DNA from: Tupaia tana
Taxonomy: Eukaryota > Chordata > Mammalia > Scandentia > Tupaiidae
Length of the DNA: 64,000 bases
Assembly: GCA_026018925.1 (NCBI GenBank)
Contig: JAKSZU010000005.1
Coordinates: 25,050,779-25,114,778 of the forward strand
Direction: 5' to 3'
Position 1 is the first letter of the stretch, and each line of letters starts with the position of its first letter. A model generated the notes under the pieces. It searched no databases, was not told the DNA's origin, and saw only the letters and a program-made list of their open reading frames with translations. Made by a program: the position numbers and the translations under genes. Shown piece after piece: positions 36,353 to 47,700 of this stretch.

Positions 36353-36563
36353 CTAGAGGATACACACTCAACAGAGAGCGGGGCAGTGAAGAAAGCACCC
36401 CTATGGGCCATGGCCCCAGTGTCAGTCCTTCTCCATCTCTTTCTCCTTTCGGGATTTTGGGCACATAACACACATGTGCCTGGTGTGTTTCTCAAGCTGC
36501 AGGGTCCAGTACTCAAACTGCACAGTCGGCCATGTAGGATTCTGCTGCCCTGACTACCAGGCT
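36318..36563 (-). mobile_element. SINE-L, old, with (TG)n tail
   Basis: (TG)n at 36318-36345 precedes GCGCGCGCTAGAGGATACAC and a diverged body and head. Confidence 0.82.
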
Positions 36564-36774
36564 TCAGAGTTCAAAAGATTTTTAAAAACACAGGTGAGAC
36601 AAGGGGATGAGGAAGGTATGATCTAAAAAAAAAACCTTGTTTCATTAATTACCTGAGCAGCCTAAAACCAAGATCATTAAAACATTCATTTTTAAACTTT
36701 TAAACTTGGAAATGACTACACTTTGTCAAAGGTAACTTGTGAGCCCTGTGTAACTCCTACTGTCCAAGATATCT

Positions 36775-37029
36775 CTTTTTTTTGGAGAGGTTTTTACCAT
36801 AGGGCCTGTGTGCTTGCCAGAGAGACAGAGAGACAGAAAGCAAGAAATCACCCCCCAGGGGGGATGGCCACGCCACAATCCCTTCTCCTCCATTCTCCTC
36901 TTGGGATCTTGGGCACGCACGCACACGCGCCCAGCGTGAGTTTTAAGCCACCGGGTCTGGGACTCAAACCACGGTCGACTATCTGGGAGTCCAGCAACAT
37001 AGCCATTACTCTAACTGCTTGCTGGTCCC
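36775..37029 (-). mobile_element. SINE-L
   Basis: Perfect 14-bp duplication TGTCCAAGATATCT (36761-36774, 37030-37043). Confidence 0.95.
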
Positions 37030-37129
37030 TGTCCAAGATATCTTAATGTGCCTCCTACACCCTTCCTTAAGTAGACAAAAGGTCCTACCAATCGTGGTCA
37101 TCTAAGAACGATTTTAATATATACTTAGA

Positions 37130-37262
37130 GTACAAAGGAATTTCACATGTGTCACCACATCTGACCTAACGATAAAATTACTACCCCATTTCATAGCTGA
37201 CACCAGTCAAGTGGCCAACCCAAGCACAAATAATTAGCAAGGGAAGTGGGACTCAAAACTAC
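37130..37262 (+). repeat. MIR-like fragment
   Basis: CTACCCCATTTCATAGCTGA followed by AATAATTAGCAAGGGAAGTGG resembles a diverged MIR. Confidence 0.45.
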
Positions 37263-37577
37263 ATACACACGAACAGGTAAGGCATTAGGACATAAATCCC
37301 TGGATCCTTGTTAAATAAAGGAATTCTTTTGTCTTAATTATCAAAACTGCAACATAAATACAGATATTACAGTGGATTTGGGAGTCAAATGACCTCATCA
37401 ATAATGGATGTGGGAATGACTTTACGCTTGTTTTCACTCTTTTGCAAAAGTGGGATAGCACCTACCTTTTCCTAACTCTGAATGGATCTTCAAGATGACA
37501 GACATTAGAAAGAACATGAGATTTTTAAAAAAAGAAGAAGAAAAATAAATGTTTTTGAAATATCTCAGAAAGACTCT

Positions 37578-37856
37578 ATGCAGCTGGTCCTCCAACCTGT
37601 GATTCAGTCAACCATGGAAGCAGCCAGGCCTCTATAAATACTATGAAATGGGGAAGAGATGGTGCCCTAAAAGAGAGCTTTTTCACTTTTATCTGATACT
37701 AAGATTACTTTTAGTAATCTAGAGGTTATTTACTGTTTACGGCAGGAGAATATGCATGTTATATACGAAAAGTATCCTATTTTATGAAAAGGACGCAGAG
37801 ATTTTGGTATCTGTGCCCTGAACCCAATCCCCTGCAGATATCAAGGGACAACTGTA
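37578..37856 (+). mobile_element. Tigger/MER2-like DNA transposon fossil
   Basis: It begins CAGCTGGTCCTCCAACC and ends GATATCAAGGGACAACTGTA, with GATTTTGGTATCTGTG near the 3' end, as in MER2. The mariner-type MITE at 37857 abuts its end. Confidence 0.75.
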
Positions 37857-37934
37857 CTTGGTTGTCAGAAAAGTCATGGCGTATTTTTCTGTTTTTCTAT
37901 GCAAAAGTGCATCACGACTTTTCTGACAACCCAA
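37857..37934. mobile_element. Mariner-type MITE, 78 bp palindrome
   Basis: The ends CTTGGTTGTCAGAAAAGTC and GACTTTTCTGACAACCCAA are near-perfect inverted repeats flanked by TA. The element sits at the very end of a Tigger/MER2-like remnant. Confidence 0.85.
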
Positions 37935-38014
37935 TATACTGTTAGTTTTACTAGGTGTGCTAACAGCATTGTGATACTGTTCCATAGACTGTCCTTTTCT
38001 TTTAGGTAGGTTTA

Positions 38015-38295
38015 TTTTTTGTTTTTGTTTTTTTTTCTTTTTTGAGAGGTTTTTGCTATAGGGTGCATGCACTCGCCAGAGAGAGAGAGACAGAGACAGA
38101 AAGCGAGAAATCACCCCCCCCCCCCCGGTAGGGGGTGGCCACGCCACAATCCCTTCTCCTCCATTCTCCTCTCAGGATCTTGAGCACACATGCACACGCC
38201 CCTGGCGTGAGTTTAAGCCACCGGGTCCGGGACTCAAACTGCATTAGACTACATAGGAGTCCAGTGACATAGCCATTACACCAACTGCTGGTCTC
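38015..38295 (-). mobile_element. SINE-L
   Basis: Perfect 13-bp duplication TTAGGTAGGTTTA (38002-38014, 38296-38308). Confidence 0.95.
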
Positions 38296-38429
38296 TTAGG
38301 TAGGTTTACTGTTAAGCAGTATTTTTTTATATTTATCCAATCTGATGGTTCCTTTAATACAGGTAAGTTTTATTCATACAGCTTAGTTATGGTTAATGAA
38401 CTAGAGTTTATGTCTTCCACCTTATTTTA

Positions 38430-38659
38430 GTTTTTCTTTTTTTCTCTCTCTTGCTAGAGAAAGACAGTGAGAGGAAGAGAATAAGATCCCACACGGGATG
38501 ATCACACCACAATCCCCTCTCCTCCATTTCTCTTCCTTTTGGCATTTTGGGCGCATGCACACACATTCAGCTTGTTTATCCAAGCCAGAGTCCAGGGTTT
38601 GAATCACACAGTTGACCGTGTGAGGTCCAGCCTCCTTCACCACGCCACCAGCAGACCCT
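38430..38659 (-). mobile_element. SINE-L, old
   Basis: Diverged body with CACACCACAATCCCCTCTCC and head ending CCACGCCACCAGCAGACCC. Confidence 0.85.
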
Positions 38660-38883
38660 AATTCTTTTTCTTTACATCTTAATTTTCCCCTATTTTCCTG
38701 CCCTCAAGAGTTTACATGGTATGATTTAAACTTCTACTTCTTTGGAAGCAAGAAACATTTCTTGTGTGGATATGTATTTGTCCTTAGCTTTTTGATATGC
38801 ATGTGTAATTTTAAAGTTTCTAACAGTGGTTGTTTTGTTTTGTTGATTCCTACACAAGAATAAGACTGGACAAGTATAGGGTC

Positions 38884-39062
38884 TTGCTGCCTGCAGGTGG
38901 TGTGGTAGTAAAGGTGCTAGACTCCCACTTGGCCAACCATGGTTGGAGTACTGGACCTGGCAGCTTGCTTTCGCACTTTCTCTCTCTCTGTGTTTCTCTT
39001 TGGTAACCATATGTGTCTTGCTACAAATTAAAAATAATAATAAATAAATTTTTAAATAAATA
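38884..39062 (+). mobile_element. SINE-S/SINE-L intermediate
   Basis: Has the SINE-S internal deletion, but its end reads TTTGGTAACCATATGTGTCTTGCTACAAATTAAAA and so keeps part of the SINE-L terminus. Confidence 0.85.
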
Positions 39063-39180
39063 ATTTCATTTTTAAAAAGACCCTTAACAAATTAAAAAAC
39101 ACACTGAATAGTCTTTCTACTCCATCCATCTTGTTATTGTTGTCATTTTTGTTGTTGTTGTTAAAAATACAAATGGGGGG

Positions 39181-39444
39181 AGACCAGCAGTTGGTGTAAT
39201 GGCTATGTCACTGGACTCCCATGTAGTCAACCGCGGTTCACGTCCCAGACCCAGTGGCTTAAACTCACACTGGGCACGTGTGCGCGCATGCCCAAGTCCC
39301 AAGAGAAGAATGGAGAAGGGATTGCGACATGGACACCACCCCCCACCCCCGAGGATGATTTCTTTCTTTCTGTCTCTCTCTCTCTCTCTGCCTTTCTGGC
39401 AAGTGCACGTGCCCTATAGAAAAACCTCTCAAAAAAAAAAAAAA
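39181..39444 (+). mobile_element. SINE-L, CGCG-type B-box (decayed)
   Basis: GACCAGCAGTTGGTGTAATGG head, GGTTCACGTCC motif. It lies immediately before a SINE-S at 39448. Confidence 0.92.
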
Positions 39445-39447
39445 CAA

Positions 39448-39642
39448 GTCGGGGGGCGGGTTGGTGGTGTGGAGGTTAAGGGCACTGGACTCCCACATGG
39501 CTGACTGCAGTTGAGTCCTTGACCTGGCAACTTGCTTTCTCATATTTTTTTTTTCTCTCTCTCTATCGCTCTGTATCCCTCTCTGGTCAAAATAAATAAA
39601 GTTAAATGCAATAATTCTTAAAAAAAAAAAAAAAAAAAAAAA
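39448..39642 (+). mobile_element. SINE-S
   Basis: GTTGGTGGTGTGGAGGTTAAGG head; CTCTCTGGTCAAAATAAATAAA end and poly(A). Confidence 0.9.
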
Positions 39643-39644
39643 GT

Positions 39645-39856
39645 AGGGCTAGGCAGTGGTGTGATGCTTAAGACAGCTGAATCCCAGTTGGCTGACTGTG
39701 GGGTTCTAATCGTGCACCTGGGAGCTTGAAAAAAGCACACCATGTGCACGTGTGGTACACTCAAGGAGGTCTCCAGACACACACGCAGAACCCTCCCATG
39801 TGGGTCAGCCTTGTGGAAGACGATGTGTGACTGCAATAACACTGCCCAGCTGCTCT
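39645..39856 (+). mobile_element. tRNA-headed SINE of another subfamily
   Basis: GGGCTAGGCAGTGGTGTGATGC head; later CAGAACCCTCCCATGTGGGTC and GTCAGCCTTGTGG, shared with 41955-42030. Confidence 0.6.
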
Positions 39857-40129
39857 ATTTCCTCAGACTGAAGTCACACTTTAATGACTATGTGCATGAG
39901 AGTCAACAGTTAAACTCTCTCATTTCTCCTAGGTATGCCCCCTTCTTACTCTCCATCCTTATTTTGTGGTCCAAAGACCCTTCCACACTGAACCAAATAC
40001 AGAAGCTAAATTTAACTTATTATCCCATGATTCTATACCATTCTCGGACTCTATACTGTTCTCATCTGGTATCCCACCCCTTCTGTCCATGTAATGATTG
40101 TTTTATAAAGTTCAAATCTCTTCTATGAA

Positions 40130-40570
40130 GCTTGTTCCTTTTCCTCTTCTCTTTCCCAGAGAGAAATAACCACTTTCTTTCACATATACATTATTATTAC
40201 TCACACCCATAAAGTAAACCCCTCACTGCCCTCAGTATTTCGTATGTGTGTCCTCCTCTAGCATACTACAGGCAGAAAGAACTCGTTCCCAACCTTCATC
40301 TCACAGGGCACATACAGAATGTAGGTATTTGTAGCCCCAGGAAAATACACAGATAAGTCTACTGTCACCTGTGGGCTCTGGTTGAGGGTCTCTGATCAAC
40401 CCAGACACCTCCTGGCTGCCAAGGGGCCAAGAGGACTTTCTCGCGACAACTACAAATATAACCCATTTAAGACACACTAAATGGGAAGCTCCACAAGACC
40501 AGAGCTTGGTCATCTCTGTATTCTCGGAATCCACATACACACTGATGTAATGCAAGTCTCCATTAATAAG
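40130..40570 (+). repeat. L2-like fragments
   Basis: Text such as GAAGCTTGTTCCTTTTCC and GGAAGCTCCACAAGACCAG then TCATCTCTGTATTC is compatible with the L2 3' region. Diverged. Confidence 0.4.
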
Positions 40571-40599
40571 TCCTGAAAGTACTTAATGAAGGTACTCTT

Positions 40600-40627
40600 T
40601 TTTTAAGAATTAATTTTTTTTTAATTT

Positions 40628-40663
<36 letters not shown>

Positions 40664-40745
40664 AAGAAAGCAAACCACCAGGTCCAGGACTCAAGCTGCG
40701 GTCAGCCATGTACAGCGCCTTAACCACCACGCCACTCACCAACCC
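40600..40745 (-). mobile_element. SINE-S
   Basis: 17-bp duplication TTAATGAAGGTACTCTT / TTAATGAAGGAACTCTT (40583-40599, 40746-40762); (GA)n inside. Confidence 0.94.
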
Positions 40746-41551
40746 TTAATGAAGGAACTCTTACCCCTCCCCCCCCAAAAAAAAGCACCACTACTATGTT
40801 TATTAGGTCTCTAAAATGAAAAAGCACTAAATTGAAAACAAAAGCAAAGCAAAGATACTCTAACTCTTCTAAAAGACAGTTGGATTTAAACCATCACTTA
40901 CAAGCAGGAAATGCCTGGATGGCTCCTGCACCTATGAAGCATTCCCATAAGAACATCTGTCAGTTGTCAGTGAAATACACATCCACATCTTGTTTTAAGT
41001 TGAACAGACATTTTTACTGGAAGCACCTTAGGCGTGGATTACTTCCGGTGGAGAATCTAAGTATGCCTTATACGTCATTCCTTTAGATACGACATACTTT
41101 CTAGAAAAAGCTAATGGTCTATCTTATCGAGAAGCAACAGAAAAGCAAAAACCAGGGAACAGAGAGGATTATGACTGGGCTACAGCACCTCACACAATCA
41201 TGTTCTACATTAAAATCTAACACACTCCTCATCCAACACCTTAAGAGTATTGTATAGATATTTAAATTACCCTCTTCCAGCCCATGAGCTAGGAAGAGAG
41301 CAGCTTTCAGACAAGGAATCTAAAGGCAGGGTTGGTAAATGCACCATACCTAGCAAGAGATGTTATCCCAGTGATGGACAGGGACTTGAGGGGATTAAGT
41401 ATAATAAAACGATCTCAGTAAACAATAGGAAAATCTGCAAGGGAATAAATAAGGTTTGAAGCTGACTTTTAATATACCTGCCTTGGTTCTAATGATGATA
41501 AAAAGCTGGTGTGCTTTTATTTTTAGTATAAACCATTAAAAAAAATAAATA

Positions 41552-41800
41552 AGGGACCAGCAGATGGCATGATGGTTACATCGCTGGACTCTCACATGGC
41601 CAATTGCGATTCAAGTCCCAGACCCCATAGCTTGAAACTCACGCTGGATGCGTGAGTGTGTGCATGCCCAAGATCCCAAGAGAATGGAGAAGGGATTGTG
41701 GCTTGGTCGTCCCCCGGAAGGTGATTTCTCACTTCTGTCTCCCTGACTCTCTGTCTCCCTGGCGCATGCACACACTCTATAGCAAAAATATCTCTAAATT
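41552..41800 (+). mobile_element. SINE-L
   Basis: GGGACCAGCAGATGGCATGATGG head, GATTCAAGTCC B-box-like motif, TCTATAGCAAAAA end. Confidence 0.92.
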
Positions 41801-41824
41801 AATTCATTAAATCTTTCTCTCTTT

Positions 41825-42035
41825 TTAAAGTTTCCCTATTTCTTTATTCCGTGCACTAAGTCAGCACCCCCAACATGGTCTTCAAGCCAAGATCTACTCC
41901 TGGCCTCAGTCAGCCCTGAGTCAGGGGCACTTGAGTGCCCAGTGTATTCAGTAAGGTTTCCAGACCTAAACCAGAACCTTCCCATATGGGTCAGCCTTGC
42001 AACATGTCACTGCTGTGTCACCATCTAGCCCGTGG
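41825..42035. mobile_element. SINE-like fragment related to 39645-39856
   Basis: Shares AGGTTTCCAGACC, CAGAACCTTCCCATATGGGTC and GTCAGCCTTGCAAC with the element at 39645; boundaries and orientation uncertain. Confidence 0.45.
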
Positions 42036-42294
42036 GATAAAATCTTGATACAAACTATTCAAAACAGAATAAAGGCAATCTGCATTCTTAGCTTTAATTT
42101 AATCCACTTTGTTTTAAAATAAATTGGTGCTTTCTCAGGGGCAAACACTATTAATATAATAAACTAATGTCTCTTAAAAAAATGAACTGTATTTCATAGA
42201 AGAGATTTCAATCTTGGTTAGTATTTGTTGCACTAACAGATTAGTGCCAATGAGTACCTCTTACCCCATGAAGCGGAGCAAATCACTTTTGAAG

Positions 42295-42455
42295 GGTAGC
42301 TGTAACAGCAACATAACAGCAATTTCTATGGGCCAGATACTATCTATAATCCTATGAACTAGATGTTATTTATCCCCCATTTTACAGATAAGGAACTGTG
42401 GCACAGAGAATTAACTTGTCCCAGGTCACACACACAACTAGGGAATTATATGTGG
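42295..42455 (+). repeat. MIR element
   Basis: CCCATTTTACAGATAAGGAA, then GTGGCACAGAGAATTAACTTG and CCAGGTCACACAC are diagnostic MIR 3' parts. Confidence 0.75.
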
Positions 42456-42659
42456 TATCTCTAAAAAAAGGAACCAAATCAAATCCTTATTAAAAAAAAT
42501 AGACAAGTGTCAAAAATGAATACATTGCAAAATGTGAATTAGTGTGGTCATGACTGAATGATAATATAACTAAACTCCAGTAAATGTTTTCAAACAAAGA
42601 AAAATGTATTTAGATTATGATTTTCCACAAATTCTACATTAGAAAAAGAGAAGAAATTA

Positions 42660-42885
42660 GGGTTGGCTGGTGGTGCAGCAGAAATCCAACACTCTGCCAA
42701 ACTGGACCCACATGAGAAGGATCTAGGTTCAAGTCCCAGGACCCCTCAATACACTCTAATCTGGGCTGGCCAAGACTGGGAGGTGGATGGCAGCAGGAAC
42801 ACCCTGCCTGCCTGCCTGCCTGTCTCTCTCTCTCTCTTTCTTCCTCGCATGGAAGAAATAAATAGTCTTTAAAAAAAAAAAAACT
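42660..42885 (+). mobile_element. SINE-7
   Basis: Head GGTTGGCTGGTGGTGCAGCAG, B-box-like GGTTCAAGTCC, 7SL-like TCTAATCTGGGCTGGCCAAG, (CCTG)n and CTCTCTC, then GGAAGAAATAAATAG tail. Confidence 0.7.
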
Positions 42886-42990
42886 AGGAAATTATGCATA
42901 ATTCATATAGTTCACATTTAGTGGTGTTTAAGTCCATTCTCTTTATATAATACACATTTTGACTAGAACTTTCAAAATGATGACAATATA

Positions 42991-43045
42991 TTGGGTTGTC
43001 TGGAAAATCATGACGTAATGCGTCCTGACTTTCCAGACAACCCAA
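42991..43045. mobile_element. Mariner-type MITE, internally deleted 55 bp copy
   Basis: The ends TTGGGTTGTCTGGAAAATC and GACTTTCCAGACAACCCAA are flanked by TA on both sides. Compared with the 78-80 bp copies, the central segment is missing, leaving an almost pure hairpin. Confidence 0.85.
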
Positions 43046-43067
43046 TAAATAATTTATAAACTCCCTG

Positions 43068-43222
43068 GGGCCAGCAGGTGGCGTAGTGGTTAAGGGCACT
43101 GGATTCCCACATGGCCAACCATGGTTCGAGTCCTGGATCTGGCTGCTTCCTTTCTTACTTTCTCTCTCTCTCTCATTGGTCAAATTAAAATAAGTTAAAT
43201 AAAATAATTCTTAAAAAAAAAG
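43068..43222 (+). mobile_element. SINE-S
   Basis: GGGGCCAGCAGGTGGCGTAG head, GGTTCGAGTCC, end CATTGGTCAAATTAAAATAAG. Confidence 0.93.
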
Positions 43223-44235
43223 AGAAAAACTTTTAAACTGTCAATGGATCAGAGTATTACATTTTATATCTAGAAAGAAACAAACATATGAGGAATTATT
43301 AAAGATTACTTAGTCTAATTCCTTTATTCACAGATGAAAAAAATCAATTCAAAAATTTTTACTTTCCCATATATAAGCATCTAAATGTCAAAATCTAACC
43401 TAGAATTTACTTTCTGGTCCAGCTCTTCTTATTATGCCATGCTGTAAGACATAGTAAAATACTATATTAAGTTCCTAAAATATGGCTACTAAAAGAGACA
43501 GCAAAAAATCAGATTATTTAAATCTAAAAATTTACGGTTTCAGAAAAGGAATTATACAAAGTATACAAACGCTTAAATAATCTTTTCTGAAATCATAAAA
43601 CTTTTAAAACTAGAATAAATATGGCTTTAAAGGCAGGGAGACACTAACTTGGTAAGTGACCAAAAAAAGACAGACTCGATCTTTGGGGACTTGGTCGAAG
43701 CCTAGAATCAAAGACAACAAGCAGCCACCATGGATTGTGGTTGGGTAGATAATTAACCTACTTTGAGATCTACTAAAAAAAAAAAAAAAAAAAATTAACC
43801 AGAGGTGGAAGGACAAAGTCACCAAAAAGCAATTTCATTTTATATGAAATAAAACTATAATATTAATAAATATTCCATACAATTGAGTACGGTATTTGAA
43901 ATGAGTTTTTAAGCATATTAAAATTTTTAGATCCCAAGAGTCTTACCTTTATGTGTGATAAGTGACTAAGATTAGAATAAACCCATCATCTCTTATAAAA
44001 TTCCATTTCTACTAACTACTGATACGTAACTTTATCCTAATAATCATTAAACATTTACCATGTTTTAGTGAGTTAACACTTTTGCCATACTGTGATTTTA
44101 AAACATTAAATTCTCCATGTATATCCTGAAATGGAGCAAATGTTAAAACTAACCTGACAAAAATTTATGGGAAAACGACATAAAATTTAATCTAGGGAAT
44201 AAGCTCAATCAGATCTTTTAAATAGTTAAAAAGAG

Positions 44236-44484
44236 GGACCAGCAGATGGCGTAATGGTTATGTTACTGGACTCCCACGGAGTCACTGCGGTCTGCGCCTT
44301 GGACTGGGTAGAATGAAACTCACGCCAGATGTGTGTGTGCGTGCCCAAATCCGAAGAAGAGAATGGAGGAGAAGGGACTGTGGCGTGGTCATCCCCCTGG
44401 GGGATGATTTCTTACTTTCTGTCTATATCACTGGCCAGTGCACTTGCCCTAGAGCAAAAACCTCTCTCTAAAAAAGAAAAAAAG
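44236..44484 (+). mobile_element. SINE-L
   Basis: GGGACCAGCAGATGGCGTAATGG head; B-box region decayed (GGTCTGCGCC). Confidence 0.9.
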
Positions 44485-44584
44485 TCAAAAGAAATGTTTT
44501 GCAAGGTAAAATCAGTTATTTTCTTCTTGCTTTCTTAAAATTACTATATTTTCCAGATTTTCTAAAATGGGAATGCATATTCTT

Positions 44585-44809
44585 TTTAAGGTTTTTGCCA
44601 TAGGGCAAGTGTGCTTGTCAGAGAGACAGAGATGGTGAGAAGGAAAGTGAGAGATCACCCCACAGTGGAATGGTCATGCCATAATCCCTTCTCCTCGGAT
44701 GATTCTAGACATGCATGGCATGATTTTCAGGCCAGCAGGTCAGGCACTCAAACCACAGCCTGTCATGTGGGAGTCCTGCACCCTAACTACCATATTGCCT
44801 GCTGGTCCC
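44585..44809 (-). mobile_element. SINE-L, old
   Basis: GCCATAGGGCAAGTGTGCTTG end and diverged head finishing TTGCCTGCTGGTCCC on the plus strand. Confidence 0.88.
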
Positions 44810-44916
44810 AAGACTACATCATTTTTAATTATACATTAAATGACACATTCATCATCTTTAACGTCCAAATGTATTTTAATCAAACTTAAAAATCAGACTT
44901 AAATGAAACTTTTTCG

Positions 44917-45150
44917 GCCCTACCTGTAGTGGATCACAGCTAGTGCCGCTGCTTGGGCAGCTGAAAGCCACAATGAAGGCTGGAAACCACATAGAGAGTG
45001 CAGGTTCAGTTCCCAGGGCAACCTGAACACGCCGGGTGTGGCTGCCCCTCAGTAATCCTTGCTAACTGGGAGGCCAAGGCAAGGGGATCACAAGGCACGA
45101 GACCCTTTCAAGCATGCCTGTCTCTCTGTCTCATAAAGGAAAACAAAACA
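44917..45150 (+). mobile_element. SINE-7
   Basis: B-box-like GGTTCAGTTCC, then CAGTAATCCTTGCTAACTGGG, AGGCCAAGGCAAGGGGATCAC and GAGACCCTTTC: clear 7SL/Alu-like order. Tail CTGTCTCTCTGTCTCAT. Confidence 0.78.
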
Positions 45151-46433
45151 AAACTTTTACAATACTTCTAAAAGTTCTCTCTCCATTAAGCTTCTGCAAG
45201 CTCAAACGCTGCTTTAACCAAACATCTCTACGAGATGACACTTTATTTTTGAGGTTGTCTTCCGTCTTAAATTAACACTTACTTTAACCAGCAGCAAAAA
45301 TTTGGTAAGTAAAAAAATGGCAACTCACATCTGAATGTTGCTATCATAGAAGCTCTATTTAGCTAATGAAATATTTTATTAATAAATTATGTTCACCCTA
45401 TTTCTTGAGAACAAAGAAATGTATTATTTAATATAATTTTCTGACTAAATGAAGACGCTATCCTCCCCAACCCTCCTCCCCACCTACAAAGCATGGGAAA
45501 GGTAAAGCACCAGCTACACCTGAAGCTGTTCTTCAGTCAGTAGCTTAAAGTTCCCGTGCTCAGGGAGTAAAACCTGCCAGACTCACCTAGCCCCTACCAC
45601 CCGCCTTTGGCCTCATTAACACTGTGTACTAATTGATCTACCTCACTCCTTTGCGCCTGGGTGTGGGCAAGCAGTCAGGCCAGTACCATCCCAGATCTAA
45701 CGCTCTACTTTGTCCCATCCCCTCCCCCGAAGGATTTCTTTCCAACCAAGATCCCTACACCCCTCATAGCAAGCCACACCAGGATCATCAGTCAGCAGTG
45801 CTGGAGCTGACAGTAAGCAGCATCCACCTCCGTGCAACAGCCAGGAGAGAGGGACCACCTGCACAGCCACCAAATGCCATTCTACAACCCCTCCCCAGTG
45901 GCAAAACATAACCCTCTACGCATATTCTGCCACTCTCCCATTTATTTACAAATATTTTAATATAATATTACATATCAGATGGCCATTCCATGCCAGTCCC
46001 TGTAGTCTGAAACTACTATTCAGAAGCAAAACACCATGTGATATTGAAAATATATCATTTCATGGACAAAGTAAAAGAGGCATTTTTGGAGGTACCTTAG
46101 AAAATTTATTCATAGCATTCTAAACAACCACTCATTCGGGACAGCCCATAATACCGACTTAGGGAAAAAAAACAAACAGATTTTACTGATTTTCACTTGT
46201 AAGCAGGACTGTGATCTAAATAAAATAAGACATATCTTAAGAGATTTGTTTTAGTTACTTAACCCAATTAAGGTACTGCACATTTGCCTAAAGTGCTTCA
46301 TTCGACAAAGGAAAACATTACGTAAACTTCAGTATTTATAGAATAAAATTTCAACTCATCCTAAATGTTTTCACAGCTGCTAATTTTCTGAGAAGTATGA
46401 TTCTCTGTCCAGCTCTTTTCTCTACCACTCCGT
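45151..46433. other. Unassigned intronic sequence
   Basis: 45460-45910 is C-rich and may be an unrecognised LTR or unique DNA. Overlapping frames of 92 and 70 codons lie on opposite strands, consistent with chance. Confidence 0.4.
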
Positions 46434-46474
46434 GCGCGCGCGCGCGCGCGCGCACACACATACACACACACACA
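46434..46474. repeat. (GC)n(CA)n alternating purine-pyrimidine tract
   Basis: About ten GC dinucleotides run into ACACACATACACACACAC. Candidate Z-DNA former. Confidence 0.9.
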
Positions 46475-46701
46475 ATCTCATCCCTGCTTGACCAAAGTCA
46501 CTTCTGGATATCAGGAAGAGAAACAATGGACTTAGAAAACTGTCTTGCTGTGTGTGGAAGTTAGTGATCCTGACCACACTGCAGAGCAAAATGACAGTCC
46601 TTCCCCTAAGGCTCTCACGATCTATAACATTAAGAGATCAGAGAAAAAAGTATAACATGGAAGTGTGATCATTGCCACTAAGATTACTAAAACACTGTGA
46701 A

Positions 46702-46978
46702 GGGACCAGCAGTTAGCGTAATGCTTATGTCGCTGGACTCCCACATAATTGACCACGGTTCGAGTCCCGGACACGGCGGCTTAAACTCACGCCGGGTGCG
46801 TGTGCGTGCGTGCCCAAGATCCCAAAAGGAGAATAGAGAAGAAGGGATTGCGGCGTGGCCATCACCCCCGGGGAGTGATTTCTCCCTTTCTGTCTCTCTG
46901 TCTCTCTGTCTTTCTGGCGAGCGCACGCGCCCTATAGCAAAAACCTCTCAAAAAAACAAACAAACAAACAAACAAACA
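46702..46978 (+). mobile_element. SINE-L, CGAG subtype, (CAAA)n tail
   Basis: Flanked by AAACACTGTGAA on both sides. CpG-rich, with GGTTCGAGTCC intact; the tail is (CAAA)n. Confidence 0.95.
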
Positions 46979-47351
46979 AAAACACTGTGAAATTATATGA
47001 GAGGGAAGGAGGATGGGTGGGACTGGATGGGGTAGGGTTATTCAAGTAAGGCTATGTAGTTAAAAGACAGATTCAAACTTGAAGTGTTCCAAGCCCAGCA
47101 AACCAGCACCTACAAAAGCATAGAGAGATTTTTTTTTTCCTTGATTCTGTTTTCTCTCAGGAGATAGGTGTCAATTTTCCTTAAAGAATAAGACTGCAAA
47201 TTACTTTGAGATATTTAGCACTATTATAGGAATGCATTACGACTAACTGAGCTATGACTATAGACACACCCATTTTGAATGTGAAACAATCTCCTATGGC
47301 CAGGCACTACAATCTCCTAAGGCCAGGCACTGAAATTTCTGTATTTGCCAA

Positions 47352-47420
47352 CCACACACGCGCATGCACACACACACATACACGCGTGCGCGCGCACGCG
47401 CACACACACATGCACACACC
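47352..47420. repeat. (CA)n/(CG)n alternating tract
   Basis: CACACACGCGCATGCACAC, TACACGCGTGCGCGCGCACG and ACACACATGCACACACC form about 68 bp of alternating purine-pyrimidine. Confidence 0.9.
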
Positions 47421-47594
47421 ACAGTTAATGCATCTGGGCTGGAAGCCCTAGAAAGAGCAGCATAGTCTGACATCCTGGAAATCAGGATCCCACTTAACTT
47501 AGGGTGTGACCTTGGCAAATCTCTGCTCTGTGCCTTGCTGCCCTAATCTGATTGTAGCATATATTACATTTGTTAATATGTTTACTGGAATATT

Positions 47595-47700
47595 GTTTAT
47601 CTCCCTCAACTAGAATGTAAACACAGGAAAGCAGCAACTATCTTGATCACTAATGTATTCCCAGCACTCAGCAGTTTCAGTTTTTAGTAGGTGCTAAATG
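47595..47700 (+). repeat. L2-like 3' fragment
   Basis: CTAGAATGTAAACACAGGAA, ATGTATTCCCAGCACTCAGC and TTTAGTAGGTGCTAAATG match the L2 3' end pattern. Confidence 0.6.
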
